A DNA stretch of 64,000 nucleotides from Bugulina stolonifera (Eukaryota > Bryozoa > Gymnolaemata > Cheilostomatida > Bugulidae). The notes beneath the pieces were generated by a model. The model had not been told where the DNA came from and made no database searches. It saw only the letters and a list, made by a program, of their open reading frames with translations. Position 1 is the stretch's first letter. Each line of letters begins with the position of its first letter. Positions 1 to 19,243 of the stretch are shown in pieces. Location of the stretch: NCBI GenBank assembly GCA_935421135.1, contig OW285190.1:1364001-1428000 (forward strand), written 5' to 3'. The translations under genes and the position numbers were made by a program.

Positions 1-3000
1 ATACTACACATACATATAAGTATCACACTATACTACACATACATGTAAGTATCACACTATACTACACATGCATATAAGTATCACACTATACTACACATAC
101 GTGTAAGTATCACACTATACTACACATACATGTAAGTATCACACTATAATACTACACATGCATGTAAGTGTCACACTATACTACACATACATATAAGTAT
201 CACACTATACTACACATGCATGTAAGTGTCACACTATACTACACATACATATAAGTATCACACTATACTACACATGCATGTAAGTGTCACACTATACTAC
301 ACATACATATAAGTATCACACTATACTACACATGCATGTAAGTGTCACACTATACTACACATGCATGTAAGTGTCACACTATACTACACATGCATGTAAG
401 TGTCACACTATACTACACATACATATAAGTATCACACTATACTACACATGCATGTAAGTGTCACACTATACTACACATGCATGTAAGTGTCACACTATAC
501 TACACATGCATATAAGTATCACACTATACTACATGTACATGTAAGTATCACACTATACTACATGTACATGTAAGTATCACACTATACTACACATACATGT
601 AAGTATCACACTATACTACACATACATGTAAGTATCACACTATACTACACATACATGTAAGTGTCACACTATACTACACATACATATAAGTATCACACTA
701 TACTACACATGCATGTAAGTGTCACACTATACTACACATGCATGTAAGTGTCACACTATACTACACATACATATAAGTATCACACTATACTACACATACA
801 TGTAAGTATCACACTATACTACACATACATGTAAGTATCACACTATACTACACATACATGTAAGTGTCACACTATACTACACATACGTGTAAGTATCACA
901 CTATACTACACATACATGTAAGTATCACACTATACTACACATACATGTAAGTATCACACTATACTACACATACATGTAAGTGTCACACTATACTACACAT
1001 ACGTGTAAGTATCACACTATACTACACATGCATGTAAGTGTCACACTATACTACACATACATATAAGTATCACACTATACTACACATACATATAAGTATC
1101 ACACTATACTACACATACATATAAGTATCACACTATACTACACATACATGTAAGTATCACACTATACTACACATGCATGTAAGTATCACACTATAATACT
1201 ACACATGCATGTAAGTGTCACACTATACTACACATACATATAAGTATCACACTATACTACACATACATATAAGTATCACACTATACTACACATACATGTA
1301 AGTATCACACTATACTACACATACATGTAAGTATCACACTATACTACACATGCATGTAAGTATCACACTATACTACATGTACATGTAAGTATCACACTAT
1401 ACTACACATGCATGTAAGTATCACACTATAATACTACACATGCATGTAAGTGTCACACTATACTACACATACGTGTAAGTATCACACTATACTACATGTA
1501 CATGTAAGTATCACACTATACTACACATACATGTAAGTATCACACTATACTACATGTACATGTAAGTATCACACTATACTACACATACATATAAGTATCA
1601 CACTATACTACACATGCATGTAAGTGTCACACTATACTACACATACATGTAAGTATCACACTATACTACACATACATATAAGTATCACACTATACTACAC
1701 ATACATGTAAGTATCACACTATACTACACATGCATGTAAGTATCACACTATAATACTACACATGCATGTAAGTGTCACACTATACTACACATACATATAA
1801 GTATCACACTATACTACACATGCATGTAAGTATCACACTATAATACTACACATGCATGTAAGTGTCACACTATACTACACATACGTGTAAGTATCACACT
1901 ATACTACACATACATATAAGTATCACACTATACTACATGTACATGTAAGTATCACACTATAATACATGTACATGTAAGTATCACACTATACTACATGTAC
2001 ATGTAAGTATCACACTATACTACACATACATGTAAGTATCACACTATACTACATGTACATGTAAGTATCACACTATACTACACATACATGTAAGTGTCAC
2101 ACTATACTACACATACATGTAAGTATCACACTATACTACATGTACATGTAAGTATCACACTATACTACACATACGTGTAAGTATCACACTATACTACACA
2201 TGCATGTAAGTATCACACTATACTACACATACATATAAGTATCACACTATACTACACATACATGTAAGTATCACACTATACTACACATACATGTAAGTAT
2301 CACACTATACTACACATACATGTAAGTATCACACTATACTACACATGCATGTAAGTATCACACTATAATACTACACATGCATGTAAGTGTCACACTATAC
2401 TACACATACGTGTAAGTATCACACTATACTACACATACATATAAGTATCACACTATACTACATGTACATGTAAGTATCACACTATACTACACATACATAT
2501 AAGTATCACACTATACTACACATGCATGTAAGTGTCACACTATACTACACATACATGTAAGTATCACACTATACTACACATACATGTAAGTATCACACTA
2601 TACTACACATACATATAAGTATCACACTATACTACATGTACATGTAAGTGTCACACTATACTACACATACGTGTAAGTATCACACTATACTACACATGCA
2701 TGTAAGTGTCACACTATACTACACATACATGTAAGTGTCACACTATACTACACATGCATGTAAGTATCACACTATACTACACATACATGTAAGTATCACA
2801 CTATACTACACATACATATAAGTATCACACTATACTACACATGCATGTAAGTGTCACACTATACTACACATGCATGTAAGTGTCACACTATACTACACAT
2901 ACATATAAGTATCACACTATACTACACATACATGTAAGTATCACACTATACTACACATACATGTAAGTATCACACTATACTACACGTACGTGTAAGTATC

Positions 3001-5663
3001 ACACTATAATACTACACATACGTGTAAGTATCACACTATACTACACATACATGTAAGTATCACACTATACTACACATACGTGTAAGTATCACACTATACT
3101 ACACATACATGTAAGTATCACACTATACTACACATACATGTAAGTGTCACACTATACTACACATACGTGTAAGTATCACACTATACTACACATACATATA
3201 AGTATCACACTATAATACATGTACATGTAAGTATCACACTATACTACACATGCATGTAAGTATCACACTATACTACACATACATGTAAGTATCACACTAT
3301 AATACATGTACATGTAAGTATCACACTATACTACATGTACGTGTAAGTATCACACTATACTACATGTACATGTAAGTATCACACTATACTACATGTACAT
3401 GTAAGCATCACACTATACTACACATACGTGTAAGTATCACACTATACTACACATACATATAAGTATCACACTATACTACACATACATATAAGTATCACAC
3501 TATACTACACATGCATGTAAGTGTCACACTATACTACACATACATGTAAGTGTCACACTATACTACATGTACATGTAAGTATCACACTATACTACACGTA
3601 CGTGTAAGTATCACACTATACTACACATACATGTAAGTATCACACTATACTACACATACATATAAGTATCACACTATAATACATGTACATGTAAGTATCA
3701 CACTATACTACACATGCATGTAAGTGTCACACTATACTACACATACATATAAGTATCACACTATACTACACATACATGTAAGTATCACACTATACTACAC
3801 ATACATATAAGTATCACACTATACTACACATACATGTAAGTATCACACTATACTACACATACATATAAGTATCACACTATACTACATGTACATGTAAGTA
3901 TCACACTATAATACATGTACATGTAAGTATCACACTATACTACACATACACGTAAGTATCACACTATACTACATGTACATGTAAGTATCACACTATACTA
4001 CACATACATATAAGTATCACACTATACTACATGTACGTGTAAGTATCACACTATACTACATGTACATGTAAGCATCACACTATACTACACATGCATGTAA
4101 GTATCACACTATACTACACGTACGTGTAAGTGTCACACTATACTACACATACATATAAGTATCACACTATACTACACATGCATGTAAGTATCACACTATA
4201 CTACATGTACATGTAAGTGTCACACTATACTACACATACGTGTAAGTATCACACTATACTACACATACATGTAAGTATCACACTATACTACACATACATG
4301 TAAGTGTCACACTATACTACACATACGTGTAAGTATCACACTATACTACACATACATATAAGTATCACACTATACTACACATACATATAAGTATCACACT
4401 ATACTACACATGCATGTAAGTGTCACACTATACTACACATACATGTAAGTATCACACTATACTACACATACATGTAAGTGTCACACTATACTACACATAC
4501 ATGTAAGTATCACACTATACTACATGTACATGTAAGTATCACACTATACTACACGTACGTGTAAGTATCACACTATAATACTACACATACGTGTAAGTAT
4601 CACACTATACTACACATACATGTAAGTATCACACTATACTACACATACGTGTAAGTATCACACTATACTACACATACATGTAAGTATCACACTATACTAC
4701 ACATACATGTAAGTGTCACACTATACTACACATACGTGTAAGTATCACACTATACTACACATACATATAAGTATCACACTATACTACACATACATATAAG
4801 TATCACACTATACTACACATGCATGTAAGTGTCACACTATACTACACATACATGTAAGTGTCACACTATACTACATGTACATGTAAGTATCACACTATAC
4901 TACACATACATATAAGTATCACACTATACTACATGTACGTGTAAGTATCACACTATACTACATGTACATGTAAGCATCACACTATACTACACATGCATGT
5001 AAGTGTCACACTATACTACACATGCATGTAAGTGTCACACTATACTACACATACATATAAGTATCACACTATAATACATGTACATGTAAGTATCACACTA
5101 TACTACATGTACGTGTAAGTATCACACTATACTACATGTACATGTAAGCATCACACTATACTACACATGCATGTAAGTATCACACTATACTACACGTACG
5201 TGTAAGTATCACACTATACTACACATGCATGTAAGTATCACACTATACTACATGTACATGTAAGTATCACACTATACTACACATACGTGTAAGTATCACA
5301 CTATACTACACATGCATGTAAGTGTCACACTATACTACACATACATATAAGTATCACACTATAATACATGTACATGTAAGTATCACACTATACTACATGT
5401 ACATGTAAGTATCACACTATACTACACATGCATGTAAGTATCACACTATACTACACATACATGTAAGTATCACACTATACTACATGTACATGTAAGTATC
5501 ACACTATACTACACATACATATAAGTATCACACTATACTACACATGCATGTAAGTGTCACACTATACTACACATGCATGTAAGTGTCACACTATACTACA
5601 CATACATATAAGTATCACACTATAATACTACACATACATATAAGTATCACACTATACTACATG
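1..5663. repeat. 29-bp satellite array (about 195 copies)
   Basis: Head-to-tail 29-bp monomers run from the window edge to the mariner insertion; some are 32 bp through an extra TAA. The monomer has a constant part, GTATCACACTATACTAC, and a variable 10-12 bp core. The core switches between self-complementary forms such as ACATGCATGT, CATGTACATG and CGTACG, and also ACATACATAT or ACATACGTGT. No open frame of note crosses it. The array continues beyond the window on the left. Confidence 0.97.
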
Positions 5664-5665
5664 TA

Positions 5666-6794
5666 CGAGGGCTGATCCTAAAGTCCTTGACCTAACCAGG
5701 AAGGACATGCAGTAGACCAGTTAAATTTTTCCAGGCATGTCATAGGCCCTTTTTAGACATCCCATGGCTTCAGTGCAAGTTTGGCTGCTACAGCGGGAGT
5801 AGAGCTGGAAGCAGCAATGGAGAAAATGAACACAGAGCAGTGATTAAATATTTCATTTAAATGACCTCTCTAACAAATTAATCCATGAGTATATGGTGAC
5901 TACCCTAGTGGAGGCTGCCCCTAGTTATGCCACAGTTAAAAATTGGGTTGCCAAGTTCAAAAGAGAGGAAACCAGCATTGAAGATGCTCTAAGATCAGGA
6001 CGGCCTGCAGACACAACCACCTCAGACATGGTCAAAATGAGAACTTTTACTGCAATGACTTAAAGAGGGAGTATTTCCAAAATTGACCAAAACCAATCTA
6101 AAGGCTGAATAGCTTGTTGAATAGTACTTGCTTAGAGCAATTCAAAATGGTCTGCCAGTGCAGCAGCAGATGATGTCATCTACCACAAATGGATCTCAAA
6201 CAAAGGCAGTCTATGTCATCTGAGTAATCCAGTTAACCTTGTTATAAAGCACATGGAAAGGCTTTTATTCAATAACTTTTCTATTAACCAAGAGTTGATG
6301 AATTCCTTCTACACTTTTGATAACATGATACTTAGTCACATATATTCACTTGTCTTTTTGATTTCAAACATCAATGAAGTGCAATTAGCAAGAAAACTTC
6401 TCATTTACTTGAGGGTATACTACAATGATAAGACAACTTCTTCATATTTTCTAAAAACTCCCATGAGTGTATAGAGGTAGTGGGTGTTCTATTTTCCAGT
6501 ATTTTTCCAAAATACACAGAACTACTTGTGGTAAAACAATATTAGCGGTGAAAGAGAAATAAATAACTAAATTTAGCATAAATAGTTTCCAATTATATTT
6601 CTCTGCTCATACAAGAGGGGACAACTCAGGAAGACTACTCAGTCTTTGGTGCTACTCCCACTTTAATGAAGCTGGAGGGTCAGTGGAAGAAGTGTATTGG
6701 GGTTAAGGGGGACTATATTGAAAAATAAAAGTGAAAGTAAGTAAATATTATATTTTCATCTTTGCTAGGCTAAGGACTTTTGGATCGACCCTCG
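5666..6794 (+). mobile_element. Degenerate mariner-family DNA transposon
   Basis: Imperfect terminal inverted repeats of about 30 bp (5' CGAGGGCTGATCC..., 3' ...GGATCGACCCTCG) are flanked by TA at 5664-5665 and 6795-6796, the target duplication of the Tc1/mariner superfamily. Around 5904-6032 the + strand encodes a recognisable mariner transposase helix-turn-helix region, with APSYATVKNWVAKFK and the hallmark SGRP. Just upstream, RAVIKYFI is in another frame with stops. Near 6660-6740 the usual C-terminal stretch ending in GDYIEK precedes a stop. Frameshifts and stops throughout make this a dead copy. Confidence 0.88.
5904..6740 (+). pseudogene. Broken mariner transposase
   Basis: Only the N-terminal DNA-binding region (ATVKNWVAKF followed by the SGRP box) and the extreme C-terminus (KCIGVKGDYIEK) are legible. 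I could not trace the D,D(34)D catalytic acidic residues in a continuous frame. A 73-codon open stretch at 6253-6474 lies within the decayed middle and shows no family motif. The copy is non-functional. Confidence 0.75.
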
Positions 6795-6927
6795 TACATG
6801 TGGGTATTGTGTACCTATTGTATCATCTCCTGTATTGTGAATAGCATATTATTATATTTATTATACCTTTGTGTAAGGTGGTTTGGGGAATGTTGAATGA
6901 GTATAGTAATATGGGTATGGCATAAAT

Positions 6928-7203
6928 GGTAAAGGGACATTTCGAAAATGTCAATTCGAAACGGGACGTTCCGAAAACCATTTCGAAGCTGTGTAGATTA
7001 ATACATTTAGAAGAACACAACTCACAAATAATATTATTTGTTTTAGTTTTCTACAAGTTAGTAGTAGTAAAAACAAAAAAACAATATTAAGAATACAAAT
7101 TAGTTAAAAGCTGGGGTTTAGAGTTTCGAAATGGTTGTTTTCCAAACGACCATTTTTGGAATGTCCTGTTTCGAACTGACATTTTCGAACAGTCACAGAT
7201 TCG
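6928..7203 (-). mobile_element. TTCGAA-rich MITE-like element, copy M1
   Basis: Reverse-oriented copy of a repeat of roughly 230-280 bp seen six times in the window. One end reads GGTAAAGGGACATTTCGAAA and the other (on this strand) ends in CGAACAGTCACAGATTCG. Both flanks carry several TTCGAA modules around an AT-rich core. It forms an inverted pair with M2, with the TTTACC ends outermost. Confidence 0.8.
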
Positions 7204-7280
7204 GCACAAATAATATTGTTCCTGCCTAATCCTATCCTTAGACAATGTACACACAAGTGGAGTGGGACTACTTGATTTAC

Positions 7281-7516
7281 GAATTTTCGACTGTTCGAAA
7301 AGACAGTTCAAAACAAGACATTTCGAAACCGGACAGTTCAAAAATTCAAACTCCAACCACCAGATTTAGACAAATTTTGATTTTTAATATTATTTTTTTA
7401 TTTAACTAATTAAACCAGTATCTGTGAGTATCTGTGAACTAGGCCTACACAATTTCGAACTGTCCGGTTGTGAAATGTCCTGTTTCGAACTTTCTGTTTT
7501 GAAATGTCCCTTTACC
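7281..7516 (+). mobile_element. TTCGAA-rich MITE-like element, copy M2
   Basis: Forward copy beginning near GAATTTTCGACTGTTCGAAA and ending in GAAATGTCCCTTTACC. The core has the shared CTCCAACCACCAGATTT and TTAATATTA stretch. It lies 77 bp from M1 in opposite orientation. Confidence 0.8.
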
Positions 7517-8275
7517 ATGATTTGCATGTCGTGCTGTTTTGGGATCCATATTATTATTTATGGTAATCAACAAGTTATCACTCTTTGTGTTTATGTCTAC
7601 ATGTATAGTATAAATACATGTAAATATTAGTTGTGTTGTAGTACATTCACATGTGCATATATATGTAAATGAGTAATGTCCCCTCGTATACACTGCCTGT
7701 GGAACACCTGGTTACCTACCAACCACCATGGTTGACTGGTTTTACCTAGCTAATCTGCATACGCAGCCATTGCTTACTACACCATGAGGCATATGGTTCA
7801 CATCTAGTAGTTTTGGACTTAGATTGCATACCACACACACATCAGCAGAGTATATTGTAGGCTATGGTGGTATGCTGTGCCCTCAGTCGTAGGAATGGCA
7901 GGTGATGGTATAGTTTGTGTCTCTGTCATTCTCTCTGCTGTTTGGATATAACTGAACATTTACCTGCACACATGGATACAGCAGTTAATCTCTCTGTAAG
8001 TATTATATCTCTTCGTTCACAGCATGTGGAAGTAAGTACAGGTAGGTCTCATCTGTATCAACTGACCAAGTCAAGGGTGGCTGGAGCAGATGGCTCCAAT
8101 TCTCGATACACAATGCAACTATTATCAAAGTGTTTATAGGTGTGCTGGGAGCATGTTGGGGCTGGCTGTGGCAGTTTTCATGACTTCAATTGAAACCAAC
8201 TATTTTATGAATTTCCAAAGATAAATAAATGGTGGTGGTTAGTAGTATTTTAATTACCATTGTACTATATAATTG
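7517..8275. other. Spacer without recognised genes
   Basis: Mixed-composition DNA. A 74-codon open frame at 7915-8139 has no recognisable motif, no convincing splice context and no link to gene 1, so I do not call it a gene. Confidence 0.5.
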
Positions 8276-8655
8276 CTGCTCCTACTACCTTTACCACTGT
8301 TACTACTCCTGCTACTACTGCTACTACAAATACTACTAAAAATGATACCACTACTATTAGGCCTACTACTACCTACTATTAGGCCTACTACTACCTACTA
8401 TTAGGCCTACTACTACCTACTATTAGGCCTACTACTACCTACTATTAGGCCTACTACTACTGCTACTTCTACTACCAACTACTACTACTACCACCCACTG
8501 CTACCACCCACTGCTACTACCCACTACTACTACCCACTACTACTACCCACTACTACTACCCACTACTACTACCACCCACTGCTACCACCCACTACTACTA
8601 CCCACTACTACTACCCACTACTACTGCAACTGCTTCTATTGCTACTGTTAATATT
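8276..8655. repeat. TAC-rich microsatellite with a 22-bp sub-array
   Basis: Imperfect CTA/TAC trinucleotide tract. It contains about five copies of a 22-bp unit with ATTAGGCC followed by TACTACTACC, then runs of CCCACTACTACTA. Confidence 0.9.
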
Positions 8656-8940
8656 ACTATTACTACAACTGCTGGTAAGCTGCTAGTACCGATGCTAAAA
8701 CGCATGCAATACTCCCTTCAGACCAAAGTTTTATAATATATAAGTAATTAATCACTCTTCATTCAAGTAGAATATTAAAAAGTAAAAACTTAGAAGATCT
8801 ATAATTCTTGGTAATCCAGTAATCCTGTTAATTAATTCACAAGATATCATCAGAGCACTAAGTAGGCACTTTTCTGTGAATATACGCTACTAGTTTAAAT
8901 ATTGTACACTATGAGATGTTGTAATAGTATCATGTAATTA

Positions 8941-9197
8941 GAATTTGCGACTGTTCGAAACCGGTCGTTTCAAAACCGTACAGCTCGACAGGATAGTTTA
9001 AAATTCCAAACCCCAACCGCCAGATGTCAACTAATTTTTACTTTTAATATTATATTTTTTAATTAATTAATTGAATTAATTAATTAAAATGAATTATCTG
9101 TGAGTTGTGTCCTTGTAAATGTAATCTACACAGTTTCGAACTGTCCTGTTTCGAAACGTCCTGTTTCGAACTGTCTTCTTCGAAATGTCCCTTTACC
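8941..9197 (+). mobile_element. TTCGAA-rich MITE-like element, copy M3
   Basis: Starts GAATTTGCGACTGTTCGAAA and ends CGAAATGTCCCTTTACC. The AT-rich core has AATTAATTAATT runs followed by TCTGTGAGTTGTGT. It is paired with inverted copy M4 38 bp downstream. Confidence 0.85.
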
Positions 9198-9235
9198 ATG
9201 GAATTAATACAGCTCTGTAAATGTATGTGGGTAGT

Positions 9236-9513
9236 GGTAAAGGGACATTTCGAAATAGACAGTACAAAACAGGACGTCTCGAAACAGGACAGTTCGAAAC
9301 ACAACAGTTCGAAACCGTGTAGATTGGAAGAACACAACTCACAGACAATGAATTTGAATTAATTTAATTAATTAATTAAAAGATATAGTATTAAAAATAA
9401 AGATTAGTTGAAATCTGGTGGTTAGGGTTTGGCATTTCGAACTGTCCTCTTTCGAGCTATCAGGTTTTGAAACGTCCTGTTTCGAGCTGTCTTATTCGGA
9501 CAGTCGCAAATTC
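9236..9513 (-). mobile_element. TTCGAA-rich MITE-like element, copy M4
   Basis: Reverse copy from GGTAAAGGGACATTTCGAAA to CAGTCGCAAATTC. Together with M3 it makes an inverted pair of about 570 bp with the GAATTTGCGAC ends outermost, the opposite arrangement to M1/M2. Confidence 0.85.
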
Positions 9514-9860
9514 AAGTCAAGTCCATGTGAAGCTACAAATCTCAAAATCTGGAAATGCTTTGGTGGGCTAGTCAATAGTCAGTGGCAAGCAGTTCTCAGG
9601 AACATAATTATTGTCTTGTTCTCCATTAGTCATATCCTCTGTATGATGTCAGTGTAAGCCTGTAAAGCATTATGTACATTATTATAGTGCTGTCTTTGTG
9701 CAGTGATGTCCTCATCATCATACAGACTATGTTATTGTGTCATCTGCACGCTCTCATGTCGTCTGTATGATGTCATGCATCTCTACAAGAAGGACAACAA
9801 AGACTAGTTTAGAACTCATTAGTCGAATATACAATGTTTACATGCTCTACTGTTGTATGG

Positions 9861-10353
9861 CAAGCTGTGTGCTGTGCTGTAGCAAGCTTTGTGCTGTAGC
9901 AAGCTGTGTGCTGTAGCAAGCTGTGTGCTGTAGCAAGCTGTGTGCTGTAGCAAGCTGTGTGCTGTAGCAAGCTGTGTGCTGTAGCAAGCTGTGTGCTGTA
10001 GCAAGCTGTGTGCTGTAGCAAGCTGTGTGCTGTAGCAAGCTGTGTGCTGTAGCAAGCTGTGTGCTGTAGCAAGCTGTGTGCTGTAGCAAGCTGTGTGCTG
10101 TAGCAAGCTGTGTGCTGTAGCAAGCTGTGTGCTGTAGCAAGCTGTGTGCTGTAGCAAGCTGTGTGCTGTAGCAAGCTGTGTGCTGTAGCAAGCTGTGTGC
10201 TGTAGCAAGCTGTGTGCTGTAGCAAGCTGTGTGCTGTAGCAAGCTGTGTGCTGTAGCAAGCTGTGTGCTGTAGCAAGCTGTGTGCTGTAGCAAGCTGTGT
10301 GCTGTAGCAAGCTGTGTGCTGTAGCAAGCTGTGTGCTGTAGCAAGCTGTTTGC
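9861..10353. repeat. 17-bp tandem array (about 28 copies)
   Basis: Near-perfect repetition of CAAGCTGTGTGCTGTAG. The unit has no stop in any minus-strand frame and 17 is not a multiple of 3, so all three minus frames stay open and give overlapping 163-193-codon frames of one Ser/Thr/Gln/Leu-rich peptide. These are repeat artefacts, not genes. Confidence 0.96.
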
Positions 10354-10729
10354 TACTCCTATGTGCATGCCATATCATTGTGTTGTACAACAGTTGCTAC
10401 GATGTACACTGTAGGAAAAGTTGTATAGTTACTGAGTGGACAAGTATGTGTCAGTCAGCCTGTACTACTACCTGGTATATCTCTAGTCATGTCTGGTTTG
10501 GTAGGTTGTTTAGTGACATGTGGGGGTGTCACTGTCCAAATCAACAGGAATGGGCTGATCAATCACTCTTGGACATGTTATATACTACTACTATGCATAC
10601 GTACTCCATACAACATCCATTACTTGGTTGCTTCACTACAGCTACCTATCACATGACGATGTGAATTTTAATTCAAATAGTTCAAAAAATTGACATTTGA
10701 TTTAATTGTACAAGTACATACATGTATAC

Positions 10730-10987
10730 GAATGTGCAACTGTTCGAAAAAGGCAGTTCGAAACAGGACGTTTCGAAAGTCGACAGTTCAAAATGCCTAA
10801 CCCCAACCACCAGATTTCAACTAATTTTAATTTTTAATATTTTTTTTTTTATTTAATTAATTAAATTAATTAATGAAAATTAATTATTCGCAAGTTGTGT
10901 TCTACTAAATGTAATCTACACAGTTTCGAACTGTCCAGTTGTGAAATGTCCTGCTTCGAACTGTCTTTTTCGAAATGTCCCTTTACC
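10730..10987 (+). mobile_element. TTCGAA-rich MITE-like element, copy M5
   Basis: Forward copy from GAATGTGCAACTGTTCGAAA to CGAAATGTCCCTTTACC. It has the same core as M2 and M3 and no inverted partner nearby. Confidence 0.85.
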
Positions 10988-11028
10988 CATGTATACATAC
11001 TATTATATATTTAGATGTATGGTATAGT

Positions 11029-11320
11029 GTATGGTATACTTACTATAATTGTAATGCTACTATGGTATACTTACTATAATTGTAATGCTACTATGGTATA
11101 CTTACTATACTTGTAACGCTACTATGGTATACTTACTATACTTGTAATGCTACTATGGTATACTTACTATAATTGTAATGCTACTATGGTATACTTACTA
11201 TAATTGTAATGCTACTATGGTATACTTACTATACTTGTAATGCTACTATGGTGTACTTATTATACTTGTAATGCTACTATGGTATACTTATTATACTTGT
11301 AATGCTACTATGGTATACTG
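11029..11320. repeat. 31-bp tandem array abutting the start of gene 1
   Basis: About nine copies of a 31-bp unit containing TATGGTATACTTACTATA and TTGTAATGCTAC. The last partial unit reads straight into CTGTAG and then the ATG used for gene 1. If the array holds the promoter or 5' UTR, the start region is built from repeat DNA. Confidence 0.93.
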
Positions 11321-11323
11321 TAG

Positions 11324-17529
<6,206 letters not shown>

Positions 17530-17704
17530 ATATGAGAATTATATCACAGTATGTAATGGCTGCATGCCATCCCACAATGCACCAGCTGCATGTTGCCCCA
17601 CAATCCACCAGCTGCATGTCACCCCACGTTTTACTGTTGTTATTGTATTGTTATGCTTGTTAATTTATTGTTTGTTTGACTCTGCATTGAGTATAGGATG
17701 ACTG

Positions 17705-17960
17705 TGCACCCCATTCATCTATCTACTCCTCTATCCACCCCACTCATCCATCCACCCCTCTGTCCACCCTGATCTTTCCACTCCATCTATCCACCCCTTT
17801 GTCTACTCCTATGTCCACCTCTCTGTCTACTCCTATATCCACCCCTCTGTCTACTCATCTATCCACCCCTCTATCTACCCTCATCTATCCACTCGTCTAT
17901 CCACCCCCTCTATCCACTCCTATATCCACTCCTATATCCACCCTTCTATTTATCCATGTC
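17705..17960. repeat. Imperfect pyrimidine-rich CTATCCACCCCT repeats
   Basis: Degenerate 10-14 bp units of the type CTATCCACCCCTCTGTC lie after the GPCR stop codon, in the 3' UTR or intergenic DNA. Confidence 0.85.
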
Positions 17961-18290
17961 CCATTTATTATATTTTCTCCCTTCAGGTGCTCATACACTG
18001 ATAGAAAGTTTTAAATTACCAAATGCTGTGTGGAGTTGAGATATCACCTTAGTCAACCATTAAGTTGTTAACCATTTTAACTAGTCACTTACATATACAT
18101 TGTACTATCCACATAACAGTGTAAGTTATCCTCTCTTGTAAGGTTGATAGTTGAGCAGGGATGATTTCAATTATTGTTTAGATGCAGTTCTGTTTTTGAT
18201 GCACTGCTGTTTACTTGCTACACTCAGGCTTTAGCTTTCTAGTTATTATAATATATATTTATATTTATTATTTGCTCTCAACTTCATCAT

Positions 18291-18296
18291 AATAAA
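18291..18296 (+). terminator. Possible polyadenylation signal of the GPCR gene
   Basis: AATAAA in AT-rich DNA about 760 nt after the stop. It is a six-base match in AT-rich sequence, so the support is weak. Confidence 0.3.
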
Positions 18297-18439
18297 TTTG
18301 TAAATTATTTTCATATACAGGCTATCTGGAGTTATCTCATCTTTGATCAGTTGAGACAAGCATGGTAACTTTTTGAGTTTCAAACAAATAGATACATGTA
18401 CATTGTACTAATATAAAATAAGCACAAGTATATCGAGGG

Positions 18440-18572
18440 ATGTTGGTCATACTTTTTATGAGAAATTATTTCATTGTAAAGATATTTTTCTGAGCAATCA
18501 GGTACTTGGTTTCACATCTATGAAAACAGCATATCCTCAACGAGGGTTTGAACCTAGTCGCCATTCTGACCA
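18440..18572 (-). mobile_element. SINE-like element, family T, reverse copy
   Basis: On the minus strand it reads GGTTCAAACCCTCG (a B-box-like pol III motif), then GAGGATATG, TTTTCATAGATGTG and TGATTGCTCAGAAAAA. It is the inverted partner of the copy starting at 18575 and is similar to the copy at 21317. Confidence 0.65.
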
Positions 18573-18574
18573 CT

Positions 18575-18715
18575 GTGCTAGGCGATTAGGTGATTAGACG
18601 ATAGAGACCTCGGGTTCAAACCCCAGTAGAGGATAGGCTATTTTCATAGATGTAAAAACGAGTTCCTGACTGCTCAGAAAAAGTTCCTTGCAAAAAAAGA
18701 GTCTCATAAAATAAG
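18575..18715 (+). mobile_element. SINE-like element, family T, forward copy
   Basis: It contains GTGCTAGGCGATTAG, the B-box-like CGGGTTCAAACCCC, then TTTTCATAGATG and CTGACTGCTCAGAAAAA followed by TTCCTTGC. The shared tail with the copy at 21317 marks a family. The lost 5' A-box makes tRNA derivation a guess. Confidence 0.65.
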
Positions 18716-19165
18716 TATTATACAATATACATGTGCATGTGTGCGAGTATATGACATTATACATATACATTGTGCATGTGTACGAGTATATGACATTATA
18801 CATATACATATACATGTGCATGTGTACGAGTATATGACATTATACATATACATTGTGCATGTGTACGAGTATATGACATTATACATATACATATACATGT
18901 GCATGTGTACGAGTATATGACATTATACAATGTACATATTCATGTGCATGTGTACGAGTATATGACATTATACATATACATGTGCATGTGTACGAGTATA
19001 TGACATTATACAATGTACATATACATGTGCATGTGCATGAGTATATGACATTATACAATGTACATATACATGTGCATGTGTACGAGTATATGACATTATA
19101 CATATACATGTGCATGTGTACGAGTATATGACATTATACATATACATGTGCATGTGTACGAGTAT
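18716..19165. repeat. Tandem repeats of about 36-50 bp
   Basis: About eleven units built from CATGTGCATGTGTACGAGTA and TATGACATTATACAT, with variable CATATA spacers. They follow the forward family-T copy directly. Confidence 0.92.
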
Positions 19166-19243
19166 ATGACATACTCCACATCATTATATAACTAGTTGCT
19201 ATGCTTGCCTTTATTTATATTGTCTATTTAGTATATTATACTC

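Noticed and set aside
1..5663. CRISPR array
   Set aside because: Monomers are contiguous with no unique spacers, and the setting is eukaryotic.
7915..8139. Upstream ectodomain exon of the GPCR gene
   Set aside because: No class C ectodomain motif, and I could find no splice pair leading to exon 1.
9809..10390. Three overlapping minus-strand frames of 163-193 codons
   Set aside because: They arise because the 17-bp unit has no minus-strand stop in any phase. The same peptide appears in all frames.
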